From positions 248,001 through 312,000 of the forward strand of contig CALZJH010000001.1 in NCBI GenBank assembly GCA_945787845.1: a stretch of 64,000 bases of DNA, given 5' to 3'. Below are positions 25,513 through 33,809 of the stretch, in pieces. Each line of letters starts with the position of its first letter. The first letter of the stretch is position 1. This DNA is from an uncultured Woeseiaceae bacterium (GTDB lineage: Bacteria > Pseudomonadota > Gammaproteobacteria > Steroidobacterales > Woeseiaceae). The notes under the pieces were generated by a model. That model made no database searches. It was not told where the DNA came from and saw nothing but the letters and a program-made list of their open reading frames with translations. Made by a program: the position numbers and the translations under genes.

Positions 25513-26421
25513 ATGTTCACAGTCAGACTTCGAGAATCAGGCGTGCTTGCCCTGCTGTTGGCGAGCGGCCTGCTAATGACCGCCTGCGACAAGGAGACAT
25601 CCCCAGCCAGTGAGCGCGACAAGGCCGCCGGGCGTGACAATGTCGAAGCCATGTCGCGCGAGCATGCAGCGGATAGCACCGACCCCAGCCCAGGGGCTGA
25701 GGTCGAGCCGGCGCAGGCTGTGATTTCGGATCCAAGAATGCCGTACGTCGAAGTAGGCGATCGGAATGTCTACGGTTACTTCGCAGCGCCGTCGGATGTC
25801 CTGGAGCCGCTGCCGGCGATCATCGTCATTCACGAATGGTGGGGGCTCAACGACAATGTTCGTGCCATGGCGGATCGTATTGCCGGCGAAGGGTATATGG
25901 TGCTGGCGGTCGATCTCTACAATGGCAAAACCGCAAGCTCTCCTGGCGAGGCTCGCGTAATGATGCTCGAAGTCGTCGAAGACTCGGAGCAGGCACGCGA
26001 AAATATTCGCGGCGCGTATGACTTTCTCGTGACCGCCGGTGCACCGCGAGTCGGATCACTCGGTTGGTGTTTCGGTGGCGGATGGTCGCTCAGTACAGCG
26101 GAGCTGTTCCCGGATGATCTCGACGCCACTGTCATCTATTACGGCCAGGTCACGGATGACGAAGATAAGCTTCGCCCGATCAACGCGCCAATCCTCGGGC
26201 TGTTCGGCGCCGAGGATACCGGTATTCCTGTGGAATCGGTCGAGGCATTTCGTGCGGCCCTGCAGCGCTTACGCAAGGAGCACGAGATTCACATTTATCC
26301 GGGTGCGGGACATGCATTTGCAAACCCCACGGGTAAGAACTACAACGCCGATGCGGCGACGGACGCATGGAACAAGACGATCGAGTTTCTCAATCGTCAC
26401 CTTTCCAGCGGTGGTTCCTGA
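25513..26421 (+). CDS. Dienelactone hydrolase family lipoprotein
   Basis: 302 aa. N-terminal lipobox LLMTAC with the modified Cys at about residue 25, and a low-complexity linker. The alpha/beta hydrolase domain follows: HEWWGLNDN (Glu), nucleophile SLGWCFGGG (Cys), FGAEDTGIP (Asp) and GAGHAFANP (His), the DLH catalytic set. Anchored in the envelope, so it hydrolyses an extracytoplasmic ester or lactone of unknown identity. ATG at 25513 is preferred because the signal peptide starts there. Converges with the next gene (25-nt overlap). Confidence 0.88.
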   Translation: MFTVRLRESGVLALLLASGLLMTACDKETSPASERDKAAGRDNVEAMSREHAADSTDPSPGAEVEPAQAVISDPRMPYVEVGDRNVYGYFAAPSDVLEPLPAIIVIHEWWGLNDNVRAMADRIAGEGYMVLAVDLYNGKTASSPGEARVMMLEVVEDSEQARENIRGAYDFLVTAGAPRVGSLGWCFGGGWSLSTAELFPDDLDATVIYYGQVTDDEDKLRPINAPILGLFGAEDTGIPVESVEAFRAALQRLRKEHEIHIYPGAGHAFANPTGKNYNADAATDAWNKTIEFLNRHLSSGGS

Positions 26422-26915
26422 TCCTCGACGGTTTGACGGACGCAGACCAGCCTGACTTCGAGCGGCACACTCGCAAAGTGTGCAGACCAGCGGTCTTCGT
26501 CAGAGCAGCGTAGGGAGGCGTGTGCCGTTACGAGGCCGGCCACGGTCAGTTCATCGGCGCTGGCCGGATCCTCCGCGAGACAGAAGTGGCTGCTCGCCGC
26601 CAGGGCAATTTGTTGTGCGGGAACCCTTAGCAGAGCTTCGGCGGATGTTTGCTCGCTGAGGTCATCCCTGTCCAGGGTCGTGACCGTGTCGGCCACGCTC
26701 AAGGTCAGCGATTCGGCGTTGCCCGGGCAGCTAAGCGATGCGCGCAGGCGGAAATCGAGCGCCGGCAAATTGACGAGCTTCAGGTCGGGTGCGCGTGGCG
26801 CAACAATCGCCTCCGCTTGTTGTGCGGCAACCATCACGCTCCCGTCCGCATAGGCGCAGGGCGTAGCAATCGCTGCAATAAAGAGCGCTAGAATAGGAAC
26901 CTGTTTGTCGTTCAT
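26397..26915 (-). CDS. Exported hypothetical protein
   Basis: 172 aa with a signal peptide (MNDKQVPILALFIAAIATPCAYA). The mature part has several Cys (LSCPG, HFCLAED, LRCSDED, RLVCVRQ) that could form disulfides, and beta-strand-like spacing. Not recognised. ATG at 26915 follows TTAGG by a few nt. Divergent from the PGPGW gene. Confidence 0.65.
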   Translation of the reverse strand: MNDKQVPILALFIAAIATPCAYADGSVMVAAQQAEAIVAPRAPDLKLVNLPALDFRLRASLSCPGNAESLTLSVADTVTTLDRDDLSEQTSAEALLRVPAQQIALAASSHFCLAEDPASADELTVAGLVTAHASLRCSDEDRWSAHFASVPLEVRLVCVRQTVEDQEPPLER

Positions 26916-26962
26916 GGGCCTAAGGCTACGACACACCGCCGAAAAAACGAAGGACTGAAAGC

Positions 26963-27235
26963 GTGATCAAACGAGGACTGCACCTGACTTATAAGGCCGC
27001 ACGACGCATTGTCGTCGGCGTTGTCGGTCTTACTGTCCTGTTGATCGGTGTTGTGATGCTGGTGACGCCGGGGCCGGCACTGGTAGTGATTCCCATTGGG
27101 CTCGCGATCCTCAGTATCGAATTCACCTGGGCCAGGGCGTGGCTCAAGCGGATGCGGGAGTCTATTAGTAACCTGAATTCAAACAACCTCAACGATCGTG
27201 CCGAAACCCACCGGAACAGGGTGTCCGGCGATTAA
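26963..27235 (+). CDS. PGPGW-type transmembrane protein
   Basis: 90 aa, GTG start. Two TM helices around the signature MLVTPGPALVVIPIGLAILS, a variant of the PGPGW family motif, followed by a basic amphipathic tail. Function unknown. No plus-strand terminator follows; the strong hairpin at 27265 is oriented for the opposite strand. Confidence 0.78.
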   Translation: MIKRGLHLTYKAARRIVVGVVGLTVLLIGVVMLVTPGPALVVIPIGLAILSIEFTWARAWLKRMRESISNLNSNNLNDRAETHRNRVSGD

Positions 27236-27256
27236 CGGTCGCTAATTGGCGCGCCC

Positions 27257-27287
27257 AAAAAAAAGGGGCGCCGGGATCCGGCGCCCC
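27257..27287 (-). terminator. Rho-independent terminator
   Basis: Perfect 10-bp stem GGGGCGCCGG / CCGGCGCCCC (27265-27274 and 27278-27287) with a 3-nt loop, followed on the minus strand by eight U (27257-27264). It ends the transcript of the 94-aa gene and hairpin RNA. Confidence 0.93.
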
Positions 27288-27439
27288 AGGGTTTGCGGCT
27301 TGGGGGGAGATGCCGCCGGACCGTTACGGTCCGTTTGAGCCGAAAGTGTTGCGGCTCGAATTCCGGACACGGCAACCAGGTTTTCGGGGGGAGAGAGAAA
27401 CCTGGCGTGTGCCGCACCCGGAGGGGGTTCTGTCAGACT
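27257..27439 (-). ncRNA. Multi-hairpin C-rich-loop RNA (3' UTR or 3'-derived sRNA), novel candidate
   Basis: Reading the minus strand after the stop of the 94-aa gene, hairpins occur in series. (1) ACCC-CCUCC-GGGU (27416-27428). (2) An 8-bp stem CCAGGTTT/AAACCTGG (27376-27405), extended by ACACG/CGTGT, with loop CUCUCUCCCCCCGA. (3) GAGCCG/CGGCTC (27337-27357). (4) GGACCG-TAA-CGGTCC (27318-27332). (5) GCGGC/GCCGC (27295-27316) with loop AUCUCCCCCCAA. (6) The terminator. Two loops share UCUCCCCCC and a third is CCUCC, all complementary to Shine-Dalgarno-like purine tracts. The transcript would come from the sigma54 promoter at 27790-27805. On the opposite strand the same loops would show GGA motifs (CsrA-like), but terminator polarity favours minus. 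Confidence 0.6.
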
Positions 27440-27724
27440 TTAGTTCTTGTCTGCAACCAGCGTAGATGTGCGGTCTTGAAGTTTGATATCAAGGGCAATC
27501 CAGTTTTTCAGCGCCAGCGACTTTGCCGCTTCTGCTGCCGCATCGGCATTGGCCTTGGCGGCGCCGCTGATGGTGCTGCACCCAGCGTCGTGAATGGCTA
27601 CAGCCGTGGTGGTGAGGTCGGCGGTTTCAAAGCCGAGCGCTTCCTCGGCGGCAAAAGAAACGCCAACCAATACGATCAGCGCGCCGATCAGCGCGAGATT
27701 GTTTTCGAAGTTCTTGGCTTTCAT
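27440..27724 (-). CDS. Small exported protein under a sigma54 promoter
   Basis: 94 aa, not a recognised family. N-terminal hydrophobic signal (NLALIGALIVLVGVSFA) with likely cleavage before AEEALGF. The mature part is short, Ala-rich (AAKANADAAAEAAKSLAL) with one Cys. ATG at 27724 is set by AAGGA 8 nt upstream; a longer frame to 27829 would run through the promoter. It is preceded by a near-consensus sigma54 promoter and followed directly by the C-rich hairpin RNA, so protein and RNA may be two products of one transcript. Divergent from the PAS-sigma54 activator that probably controls it. Confidence 0.75.
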   Translation of the reverse strand: MKAKNFENNLALIGALIVLVGVSFAAEEALGFETADLTTTAVAIHDAGCSTISGAAKANADAAAEAAKSLALKNWIALDIKLQDRTSTLVADKN

Positions 27725-27789
27725 CGTTGTTTCCTTAAAAATTAGTTGTCCTGCGGTCGTGCAGCGACAATCTTCTTCACAGCTGTTAT

Positions 27790-27805
27790 TGCACAAGCCG
27801 TGCCA
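27790..27805 (-). promoter_or_regulatory. Sigma54 (-24/-12) promoter of the 94-aa gene
   Basis: Minus-strand TGGCACGGCTTGTGCA. The -24 GG and -12 GC are separated by the canonical 10 nt, and TGGCACG is a perfect -24 block; only one base of the TTGC block differs (GTGC). The predicted start site near 27780 gives a 55-nt leader to the ATG at 27724. Confidence 0.85.
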
Positions 27806-27851
27806 ACTTTGAATAATGATATAAATCAACGAGTTAACGAGTTGCTCGCAG

Positions 27852-27906
27852 TTACGATTTTTCGTAATTTACGAAAAATCGTAAGACTATTTACGAAATG
27901 TCGTAT
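27852..27906. promoter_or_regulatory. Three tandem palindromic enhancer sites (UAS)
   Basis: Sites TTACGATTTTTCGTAA (27852-27867), TTACGAAAAATCGTAA (27869-27884) and TTACGAAATGTCGTAT (27891-27906) all fit TTACGA-N4-TCGTAA; the last has one mismatch. Centres lie about 80, 97 and 119 bp upstream of the predicted sigma54 start, the usual enhancer range, and 11-66 bp ahead of the activator's own ATG. The ACGAAA/TTTCGT half-sites resemble those of FhlA boxes (known consensus CATTTCGTACGAAATG), and the adjacent regulator has an FhlA-like HTH. Confidence 0.82.
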
Positions 27907-27917
27907 ATCATGCGCCG

Positions 27918-29717
27918 ATGATTTCCCAGGACGATTACGAATGGCTGTTTCGCAAGGCGCCGGTCATGACAACCTCGATTGCCGAAGATGGCGCTTACCT
28001 CGATGTCAACGACGCCATGCTCGCGCGCCTCGGGTATTCGCTTGAGGATATGGTCGGGCGGCGGCCCGAGGATTTCGCGACGCCGGAGACTGCGGAGCGC
28101 ATCACCAATGAGCTGCGTCCAGCCCTCCGCCGGCGCGGAAAACTCGAGAACAAGCCCGTCAGTCTCGTGACATCCTCGGGGGAAATCGTCGACTGCATTA
28201 CCAACGCATTTGTCGAGTACGACAAGGCAGGCGAGTATCTGCGCACCGTCGCCATGTACTCGGAGTTCTCCGACCAGGCGCGCGCCAATTTCAAGTACCG
28301 CACCCTGTATCGCGCAACACCGGCAATGCTGCACACGGTTGACGGGAACGGCCTTATCGTCACGGTCACGAATCACTGGCTGAGTAAGCTGGGATTCACG
28401 CGCGAGGAGGTCCTGGGCCGACCGATTACCGACTTCATGAGTGCCGCCGACCAGAAGGCCTACGCCGACCGGGGATTACGCGAACTGATCGCCGAGGGCG
28501 ATTTCAATAATCTCGAGCGCCAGATGGTGACCAAAGACGGCAAGACCATCGACCTGGTGATGTCGGCGATCTCGCATCGTGACGAAGATGGCAAAGTGGA
28601 TCGCATGCTGGTTGCTTCGAAGGATGTCACTGAAAGAAACCGGGCCGAGCGTGAGCTACGGCGCACACTTGCCGAGAATGCCAGGCTACGCGAGGAGCTG
28701 GAGCGGGAGCGCGATTACCTTCGTGAAGAGGTGAACGTCGCGCTGAACTTCGGGCGCATCGTCGGCACCAGCCAGGCGCTGCGCAGGATGCTCAAACGCA
28801 TCGAGGCGGTCGCCGAAACACCTGCCAACGTCCTCGTGCAGGGGGAGTCCGGGGTCGGGAAGGAACTCGTGGCACGAGAAATTCATGCACGCAGTCCGCG
28901 TTCCGACGGCCCTCTCGTCAAGGTCAACTGCGCGTCCATCCCGAAGGAACTGTTCGAGAGCGAGTTCTTCGGGCACGTCAAAGGTGCGTTTACCGGGGCC
29001 CACCGCGACCGCGTTGGCCGGTTTCAACTGGCCGACGGCGGCACGATATTCCTGGACGAGGTGGGCGAGATCCCGATGGAACTGCAGAGCAAGCTCTTGC
29101 GCGTCCTGCAGGAGAGCGAGTTCGAGCGGGTTGGCGACGACATCACGCGGTCCGTGGATGTGCGCGTTATTGCGGCGACTAATCACAATCTCGAGCGCTT
29201 GATTGTCGACGGCGAGTTTCGCGAGGATCTGTTCTATCGACTGAGCGTCTTTCCCGTCGAGGTACCGCCCCTGCGCGAGCGCGGCGACGACATCGTTCAG
29301 CTGGCGCAGCACTTCCTGGAACAGACCTGCAAGGATTTCGGGCGCGAGCCAATGACCCTCACGCGCGCGCAGGCCGCCAATATGAAGGCCTACAGCTGGC
29401 CGGGTAACGTTCGTGAACTCAAGAATGTGATCGAGCGTGCTGTGATTCTTTCATCTGGCAAGGTGCTGCGGCTGGACCTGTCCATGCCCGGTTTGAAAGT
29501 CGACGATGAGGAAGCCATTGTTGAGGTACCGCGCGACGACGAAGTCCTCACGGAGAGGGATATGCGAGACCTTCAGAAAGCCAATATTGTGAAAGCGCTC
29601 GAACGAACGAAGTGGAAGGTTTCCGGAAGTGGCGGCGCTGCCGAATTACTGGGTCTACGCCCGACGACACTGGCTGATCGCATCCGCACGTTCAAAATCA
29701 AACGGCCGTCGCGATGA
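27918..29717 (+). CDS. Sigma54-dependent transcriptional activator, PAS-PAS-AAA+-Fis HTH
   Basis: 599 aa. Two PAS domains (about 5-125 and 130-250) serve as input, then a coiled linker (about 245-275) and an AAA+ domain with Walker [16 protein letters not shown], the sigma54-contact loop GAFTGA, Walker [13 protein letters not shown] and arginine-finger region [13 protein letters not shown]. The C-terminal Fis-type HTH ([18 protein letters not shown]) resembles FhlA. No receiver domain, so it senses a ligand, redox or light cue through PAS rather than phosphorylation. No ribosome site is visible; a tiny ATG-CGC-CGA-TGA frame overlaps the start codon. It overlaps the TVP38 gene downstream by ATGA. 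Confidence 0.95.
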   Translation: MISQDDYEWLFRKAPVMTTSIAEDGAYLDVNDAMLARLGYSLEDMVGRRPEDFATPETAERITNELRPALRRRGKLENKPVSLVTSSGEIVDCITNAFVEYDKAGEYLRTVAMYSEFSDQARANFKYRTLYRATPAMLHTVDGNGLIVTVTNHWLSKLGFTREEVLGRPITDFMSAADQKAYADRGLRELIAEGDFNNLERQMVTKDGKTIDLVMSAISHRDEDGKVDRMLVASKDVTERNRAERELRRTLAENARLREELERERDYLREEVNVALNFGRIVGTSQALRRMLKRIEAVAETPANVLVQGESGVGKELVAREIHARSPRSDGPLVKVNCASIPKELFESEFFGHVKGAFTGAHRDRVGRFQLADGGTIFLDEVGEIPMELQSKLLRVLQESEFERVGDDITRSVDVRVIAATNHNLERLIVDGEFREDLFYRLSVFPVEVPPLRERGDDIVQLAQHFLEQTCKDFGREPMTLTRAQAANMKAYSWPGNVRELKNVIERAVILSSGKVLRLDLSMPGLKVDDEEAIVEVPRDDEVLTERDMRDLQKANIVKALERTKWKVSGSGGAAELLGLRPTTLADRIRTFKIKRPSR

Positions 29718-30424
29718 GCCGTAGCATGCTCAATCGCCTCGTCATGGTGGTGATTTTCCTGGCGCTCGTCTATGCCGTTTACGTGCTGCCAATCGCGGAA
29801 CCCATTATGGCGCTGGTCGACTGGGCGCAGGCGCGGCCTCTGGCGGGCGCCGCGGTCTACATAGCCTGCGTCGTCCTGGCGACCGTGCTGTTCGTGCCGG
29901 GTTCTGGTTCGATGATGATCGCGGGCTACCTGTTCGGGCTGGGCACGGGAACACTCGCCTCCGCCGTCGCGATAACGCTGGGTGCGCAGTGTGCATTCCT
30001 GATGGGCCGACTCGTCGCGCGCGACTGGGTGGTCGCCAAAGTGTCGGGCAACCCGCGACTTGAGGCGCTGGAGTCCGGCTTGCGCGAGGAAGCTTTTCTG
30101 ATCGTTGTGCTGACGCGACTCTCTCTTGTCATTCCTTTCAATCTTCTTAATTATGTGTACGGGGTAACATCAGTGCGTGCGGGAGTCCACCTCGTGGCGA
30201 CGGGTGTCGGCATGCTGATTCCCGTCGCAATGTATGTCTATCTCGGAACACTGGCACGTGACATCGGCGAGATACTGTCGGGCTCGGCGACGCCGTCAAC
30301 AATGGGCTACTGGATCGCGGGCGCCGGTGTAGTCGTTGTCGCTGTACTGACCTGGGTCATGCACCGCGCTGCGAGCCGCGCACTTGAACGCCATCTGCCG
30401 GTCCTGGAATCGGATAATGGGTGA
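29714..30424 (+). CDS. TVP38/TMEM64 (DedA superfamily) membrane protein
   Basis: 236 aa with about six hydrophobic segments. The SNARE-associated/TVP38 core is visible: FVPGSGSMMIAGYLFGLGTG with a re-entrant loop, and LTRLSLVIPFNLLNYVYGVT. The superfamily includes lipid scramblases and undecaprenyl- or phospholipid-recycling proteins. Coupled to the sigma54 activator upstream and overlapping dacB downstream by 8 nt. Confidence 0.88.
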   Translation: MSRSMLNRLVMVVIFLALVYAVYVLPIAEPIMALVDWAQARPLAGAAVYIACVVLATVLFVPGSGSMMIAGYLFGLGTGTLASAVAITLGAQCAFLMGRLVARDWVVAKVSGNPRLEALESGLREEAFLIVVLTRLSLVIPFNLLNYVYGVTSVRAGVHLVATGVGMLIPVAMYVYLGTLARDIGEILSGSATPSTMGYWIAGAGVVVVAVLTWVMHRAASRALERHLPVLESDNG

Positions 30425-31844
30425 CCACCTCCACAAAACAGGCCTCTTCCTGCTGCTGACAATGCTGCTCGGCCAGTCGATGGCGCTGGCAAGTGACGAC
30501 GTATTGCCCGTCGGTGTGCGCAATGCCTTGCAAGTACGCGAGATTCCTCCGGAGTCACTAAGCATCTACGTTGAAGACGTCGAAACAGGTGAGCCGGTCC
30601 TGCAATGGTTGGCCGGGGAGCCCCGCAACCCGGCATCGACGATGAAGCTGCTGACGACGCTCGTCGCGCTCGATACGCTTGGCCCCGCGTACCGCTGGAA
30701 GACGGATGTCTACGCGTTTGGCGAAGTGAACAATGGATTCCTCGACGGGGACCTGTTGCTGAAGGGATATGGGGATCCCTTTCTCGTCACCGAGCGCGTC
30801 TGGCAAATGTTGAGAGGCATCCGGCACGCGGGCATCGACCACATCAACGGCGATCTGCTGATTGACGACAGCTACTTCGACATCGGTAGTTACGATCCTG
30901 CGGCTTTCGATCGGCAGCCCCTGCGCGCCTACAACGTGGCGCCGAACGCCTTACTCATGAACTTCAAGGTTGTGCGTTACTGGTTTGAACCTCAGGGCCA
31001 GTCCGTGAGTGTGCGGCTTGATCCGCCGCTCGACAACCTGCAGGTCGACAATCGACTGCGCCTCGTTCCCGGCTATTGCGGCGGATATCAGCGCGGCATC
31101 ACCGTGACGAACAACAGCGATGATGATCTCGTGACGTTCTCAGGCAAGTTTCCAAACGGCTGCAAGCGTTACGCGATGGACCGGACCGTGCTGTCGCACA
31201 ATGCGTTTGCCTACGGGCTGTTCACCTCACTTTGGCGAGAGTCAGGTGGCACCTTCAAAGGTGGTTGGCAGAATGTTGTCCTTGCCAGCGAGGCGGAGCC
31301 GATACTCACGTTCGAATCCCCACCGCTCGTAGACATGATCAGCAGCGTCAACAAGCATAGTAATAACGTGATGGCGCGCCAGATTCTCTACACTCTCTCC
31401 GCAGAGGTGCTCGGGGCGCCGGGCACCGAGGCCGGCGGACGCGAAGTGATCGACGACTGGCTGGCCAGGAACAAGCTCAAGTTCGGCAATCTCGCCCTCG
31501 AGAATGGTGCTGGCCTGTCCCGCGAGGCTCGCATCACGGCAAAGGATATGGGGGCGCTACTGCGGTTTGCCTGGGCACAGCCGTACATGCCGGAATACCT
31601 GGCGTCGATGTCGCTGGCCGGACTGGACGGCACTTTGTCGCGCCGGTTTCGCAACACGGACCTTGTTGGCAAGGCCCACCTTAAAACAGGATCGCTGGAC
31701 CACGTCACCGCGATTGCGGGCTATCTGCAGGCAAGATCCGGTCGACGCTTCAGCGTCGTCATGCTGCACAGCTTCGAGGACGTGCACCGCGGCCCGGGTG
31801 AAGAAGTCCAGGAGGCCCTGTTGCGATGGCTGTACGAGGAATAG
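30417..31844 (+). CDS. dacB: D-alanyl-D-alanine carboxypeptidase/endopeptidase (PBP4, S13 family)
   Basis: 475 aa with signal peptide (GLFLLLTMLLGQSMALA). Penicillin-binding motifs: SxxK in PASTMKLLTT (Ser nucleophile), SxN in NKHSNNVMA and KTG in AHLKTGSLDH. It trims peptidoglycan peptides in the periplasm. Length matches DacB. Overlaps the TVP38 gene, so the activator, TVP38 and dacB form one unit. Confidence 0.93.
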   Translation: MGDHLHKTGLFLLLTMLLGQSMALASDDVLPVGVRNALQVREIPPESLSIYVEDVETGEPVLQWLAGEPRNPASTMKLLTTLVALDTLGPAYRWKTDVYAFGEVNNGFLDGDLLLKGYGDPFLVTERVWQMLRGIRHAGIDHINGDLLIDDSYFDIGSYDPAAFDRQPLRAYNVAPNALLMNFKVVRYWFEPQGQSVSVRLDPPLDNLQVDNRLRLVPGYCGGYQRGITVTNNSDDDLVTFSGKFPNGCKRYAMDRTVLSHNAFAYGLFTSLWRESGGTFKGGWQNVVLASEAEPILTFESPPLVDMISSVNKHSNNVMARQILYTLSAEVLGAPGTEAGGREVIDDWLARNKLKFGNLALENGAGLSREARITAKDMGALLRFAWAQPYMPEYLASMSLAGLDGTLSRRFRNTDLVGKAHLKTGSLDHVTAIAGYLQARSGRRFSVVMLHSFEDVHRGPGEEVQEALLRWLYEE

Positions 31845-31902
31845 GCCACGAAGCGCGCTGTTCAGCTTGTAGTACACTCGCGGCGGATACTGGAGAATGA
31901 CT

Positions 31903-32490
31903 ATGCGTCTTTTGATTGGGGTTCTGTTGCTGCTGCCGCTGACGGCTGTCGCCCAGACGGCCTACGTAACCGACAACCTGAGGTTGGGACTGCACACGGC
32001 TGAAGATACGAGCGACCGGGCGTTTCGCTACCTCGAAAGCGGGCAGGCGATGGAAATCCTGAGTCGCGACCGGAACTATGCGAACGTGCGCCTGCCCGAT
32101 GGCGCCGAGGGCTGGGTCAAGAACGCGTACCTTGTGGAAGACAAACCTGCAAAGTTAATTGTTGCGGAGACCATGGCCGAGCGTGACGCGCTGGCGGCCG
32201 AGCTGGAAGAAGCCAGGGCGGCGTTCGCAGAACCCGCGGCGACCATCGACGGTTTGCGGACAGAAACCGCGGCTCTGACGGCTCAGCTCGAGGCATCCCA
32301 GGCCGAGGTCGCCGAGCTGCAGGGCGAGGTTGCGTCCATCCAGGGAATGAAAGAACGTTACAAGGGAAGCCTGCCCCTGAGCTGGGTTCTTGCTGCCACG
32401 CTGGTCTGTCTCATTGTTGGCCTGCTCGGAGGTTTGTGGTGGTCTGACTACCGCAGCCGTAAGCGCCACGGGGGTATCCGGATTTACTGA
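31903..32490 (+). CDS. TIGR04211-type SH3-domain membrane protein (YgiM-like)
   Basis: 195 aa: signal peptide (MRLLIGVLLLLPLTAVA), bacterial SH3 domain (YVTDNLRLGLHTAED to GWVKNAYL, about 20-80), a coiled coil (about 85-150) and a C-terminal TM helix (VLAATLVCLIVGLLGGLWW) with a basic tail. The second ATG (31903) is chosen as it sits 7 nt after GGAG. YgiM-like proteins are envelope proteins of uncertain function. Confidence 0.87.
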   Translation: MRLLIGVLLLLPLTAVAQTAYVTDNLRLGLHTAEDTSDRAFRYLESGQAMEILSRDRNYANVRLPDGAEGWVKNAYLVEDKPAKLIVAETMAERDALAAELEEARAAFAEPAATIDGLRTETAALTAQLEASQAEVAELQGEVASIQGMKERYKGSLPLSWVLAATLVCLIVGLLGGLWWSDYRSRKRHGGIRIY

Positions 32491-32512
32491 CGCAAAGTAA
32501 ACCGGGTCCTGC

Positions 32513-33523
32513 TCAGGCGGCTACGGTCACGTCGTCGCCACATCCTGTACGCAGTGGCAGTGCCGTGTCCTTGAAGAGCTGGTCGATGTCTTCCTGTGCA
32601 TTCGCGCGCCGCAGCTCATTCATCTGAGGCTCCGTGACGTGCGTTGCGAATAACTGGATGAAGTCGAACATGTAGCGGCGCAAGACGGCGTCCTTGCGAA
32701 AGCCGATCCAGGTCGTGCTTCTCGGGAACAGCCCTTCCGCATCGATCACCTGCAGGTCCTTGCGGTCGGAGCAATCCGCCGCCATGCTGGCAACGATCCC
32801 GACCCCAAGGCCCATGCGCACATAGGTCTTGATCACGTCGGCGTCGCGCGCCGTGAAGCCGACGTTCGGTTCGAGTCCCTCACTGGCGAACGCCTGCTTC
32901 AGGGACGACTGCCCGCCGAAACTGAAGACGTAGGTTACGAGCGGAAATTCCACGAGATCGTGGAGTGTGATCTTTCTTTTGAGCCGGGTCAGTTCGTGCC
33001 CCTTCGGCACGATGATCGAGCGATCCCAGCGATACCCGGGAACCAGCAACAGATCCGAAAACAAATCGCTGGAACCCGTCGCTATGGCGAAGTCAATATC
33101 GTTTGCTGCAACCATGTCGGCTATCTGCTCCGACGTACCCTGGTGCAGGTTCAGGCTGATGTTTGGGAAATGCTTGCGAAACTCGGTAATGATCTCTGGC
33201 AGGACGTATCGGGCTTGCGTATGGGTGGTGGCGATCGAGAGCTCACCGTTCTCTTCGTCGTAATAGTTGGAAGCCAGGCTCCGAATATTTTCGACCTCCT
33301 GCATGATCACGCGTGCGCGCTTGATCACGCCTTCGCCCGCCGGCGTGATCCTGTCCAGGCTCTTGCCCTTGCGCGAAAACAACTGCATTCCCAATTCTTC
33401 TTCCAGCAACTTGAGCTGCTTGCTGACCCCGGGTTGCGAGGTATACAGGCGCTCGGCGGCAGCCGTGATATTGAGGCCGTTGTCCACGATGGCCAGGAGG
33501 TACTTGAGTTGTTGAAGCTTCAT
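32513..33523 (-). CDS. cysB: LysR-type regulator CysB
   Basis: 336 aa. The HTH (NITAAAERLYTSQPGVSKQLK) and N-terminus MKLQQLKYLLAIVDNGLNI match CysB. The effector domain has THTQARYVLP and QGTSEQIADMV, which bind N-acetylserine and sulfate/thiosulfate. It activates sulfate assimilation under sulfur limitation. Transcribed divergently from cysK, an obvious target. Confidence 0.93.
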   Translation of the reverse strand: MKLQQLKYLLAIVDNGLNITAAAERLYTSQPGVSKQLKLLEEELGMQLFSRKGKSLDRITPAGEGVIKRARVIMQEVENIRSLASNYYDEENGELSIATTHTQARYVLPEIITEFRKHFPNISLNLHQGTSEQIADMVAANDIDFAIATGSSDLFSDLLLVPGYRWDRSIIVPKGHELTRLKRKITLHDLVEFPLVTYVFSFGGQSSLKQAFASEGLEPNVGFTARDADVIKTYVRMGLGVGIVASMAADCSDRKDLQVIDAEGLFPRSTTWIGFRKDAVLRRYMFDFIQLFATHVTEPQMNELRRANAQEDIDQLFKDTALPLRTGCGDDVTVAA

Positions 33524-33809
33524 GTTGGGTATTTTTGACCGCGATCGTCCCATTCAGTTTCAATTTGCTGCTGAGCAAAGCGTGCGTCAGCTATCGTCGA
33601 TCATATAACGACGCGGCATAAAGGCAGAAATTAGCCGTCTTTTAAGCCGGCGATGTAGCCGGCTACAGTGCAGCAATGCGCTATGGCAGGCCGTTGCCAT
33701 GCGCAATTTTCCGGGTATTCCCGACCTGTCAGGGCGCGCCGGGGTCACGCAGGGTGCGGCAATTTGTGCTAAACAAGTGTCATGATCAGGAAGAGTTAAG
33801 GAATAAGAA
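33524..33809. other. cysB-cysK intergenic regulatory region
   Basis: 286 bp without a gene. It contains a 12-bp perfect palindrome GTAGCCGGCTAC (33655-33666) and a 10-bp hairpin with one bulge (GCGCtATGGCA / TGCCATGCGC, 33678-33704). cysK has AAGGA 7 nt before its ATG. CysB sites are loosely conserved and I cannot place them. Confidence 0.5.

Noticed and set aside
27265..27428. Reading the hairpin array as a plus-strand CsrA/RsmA-binding RNA
   Set aside because: Loops would carry GGA motifs, but there is no plus-strand U-run and the sigma54 promoter points the other way; kept only as an alternative.
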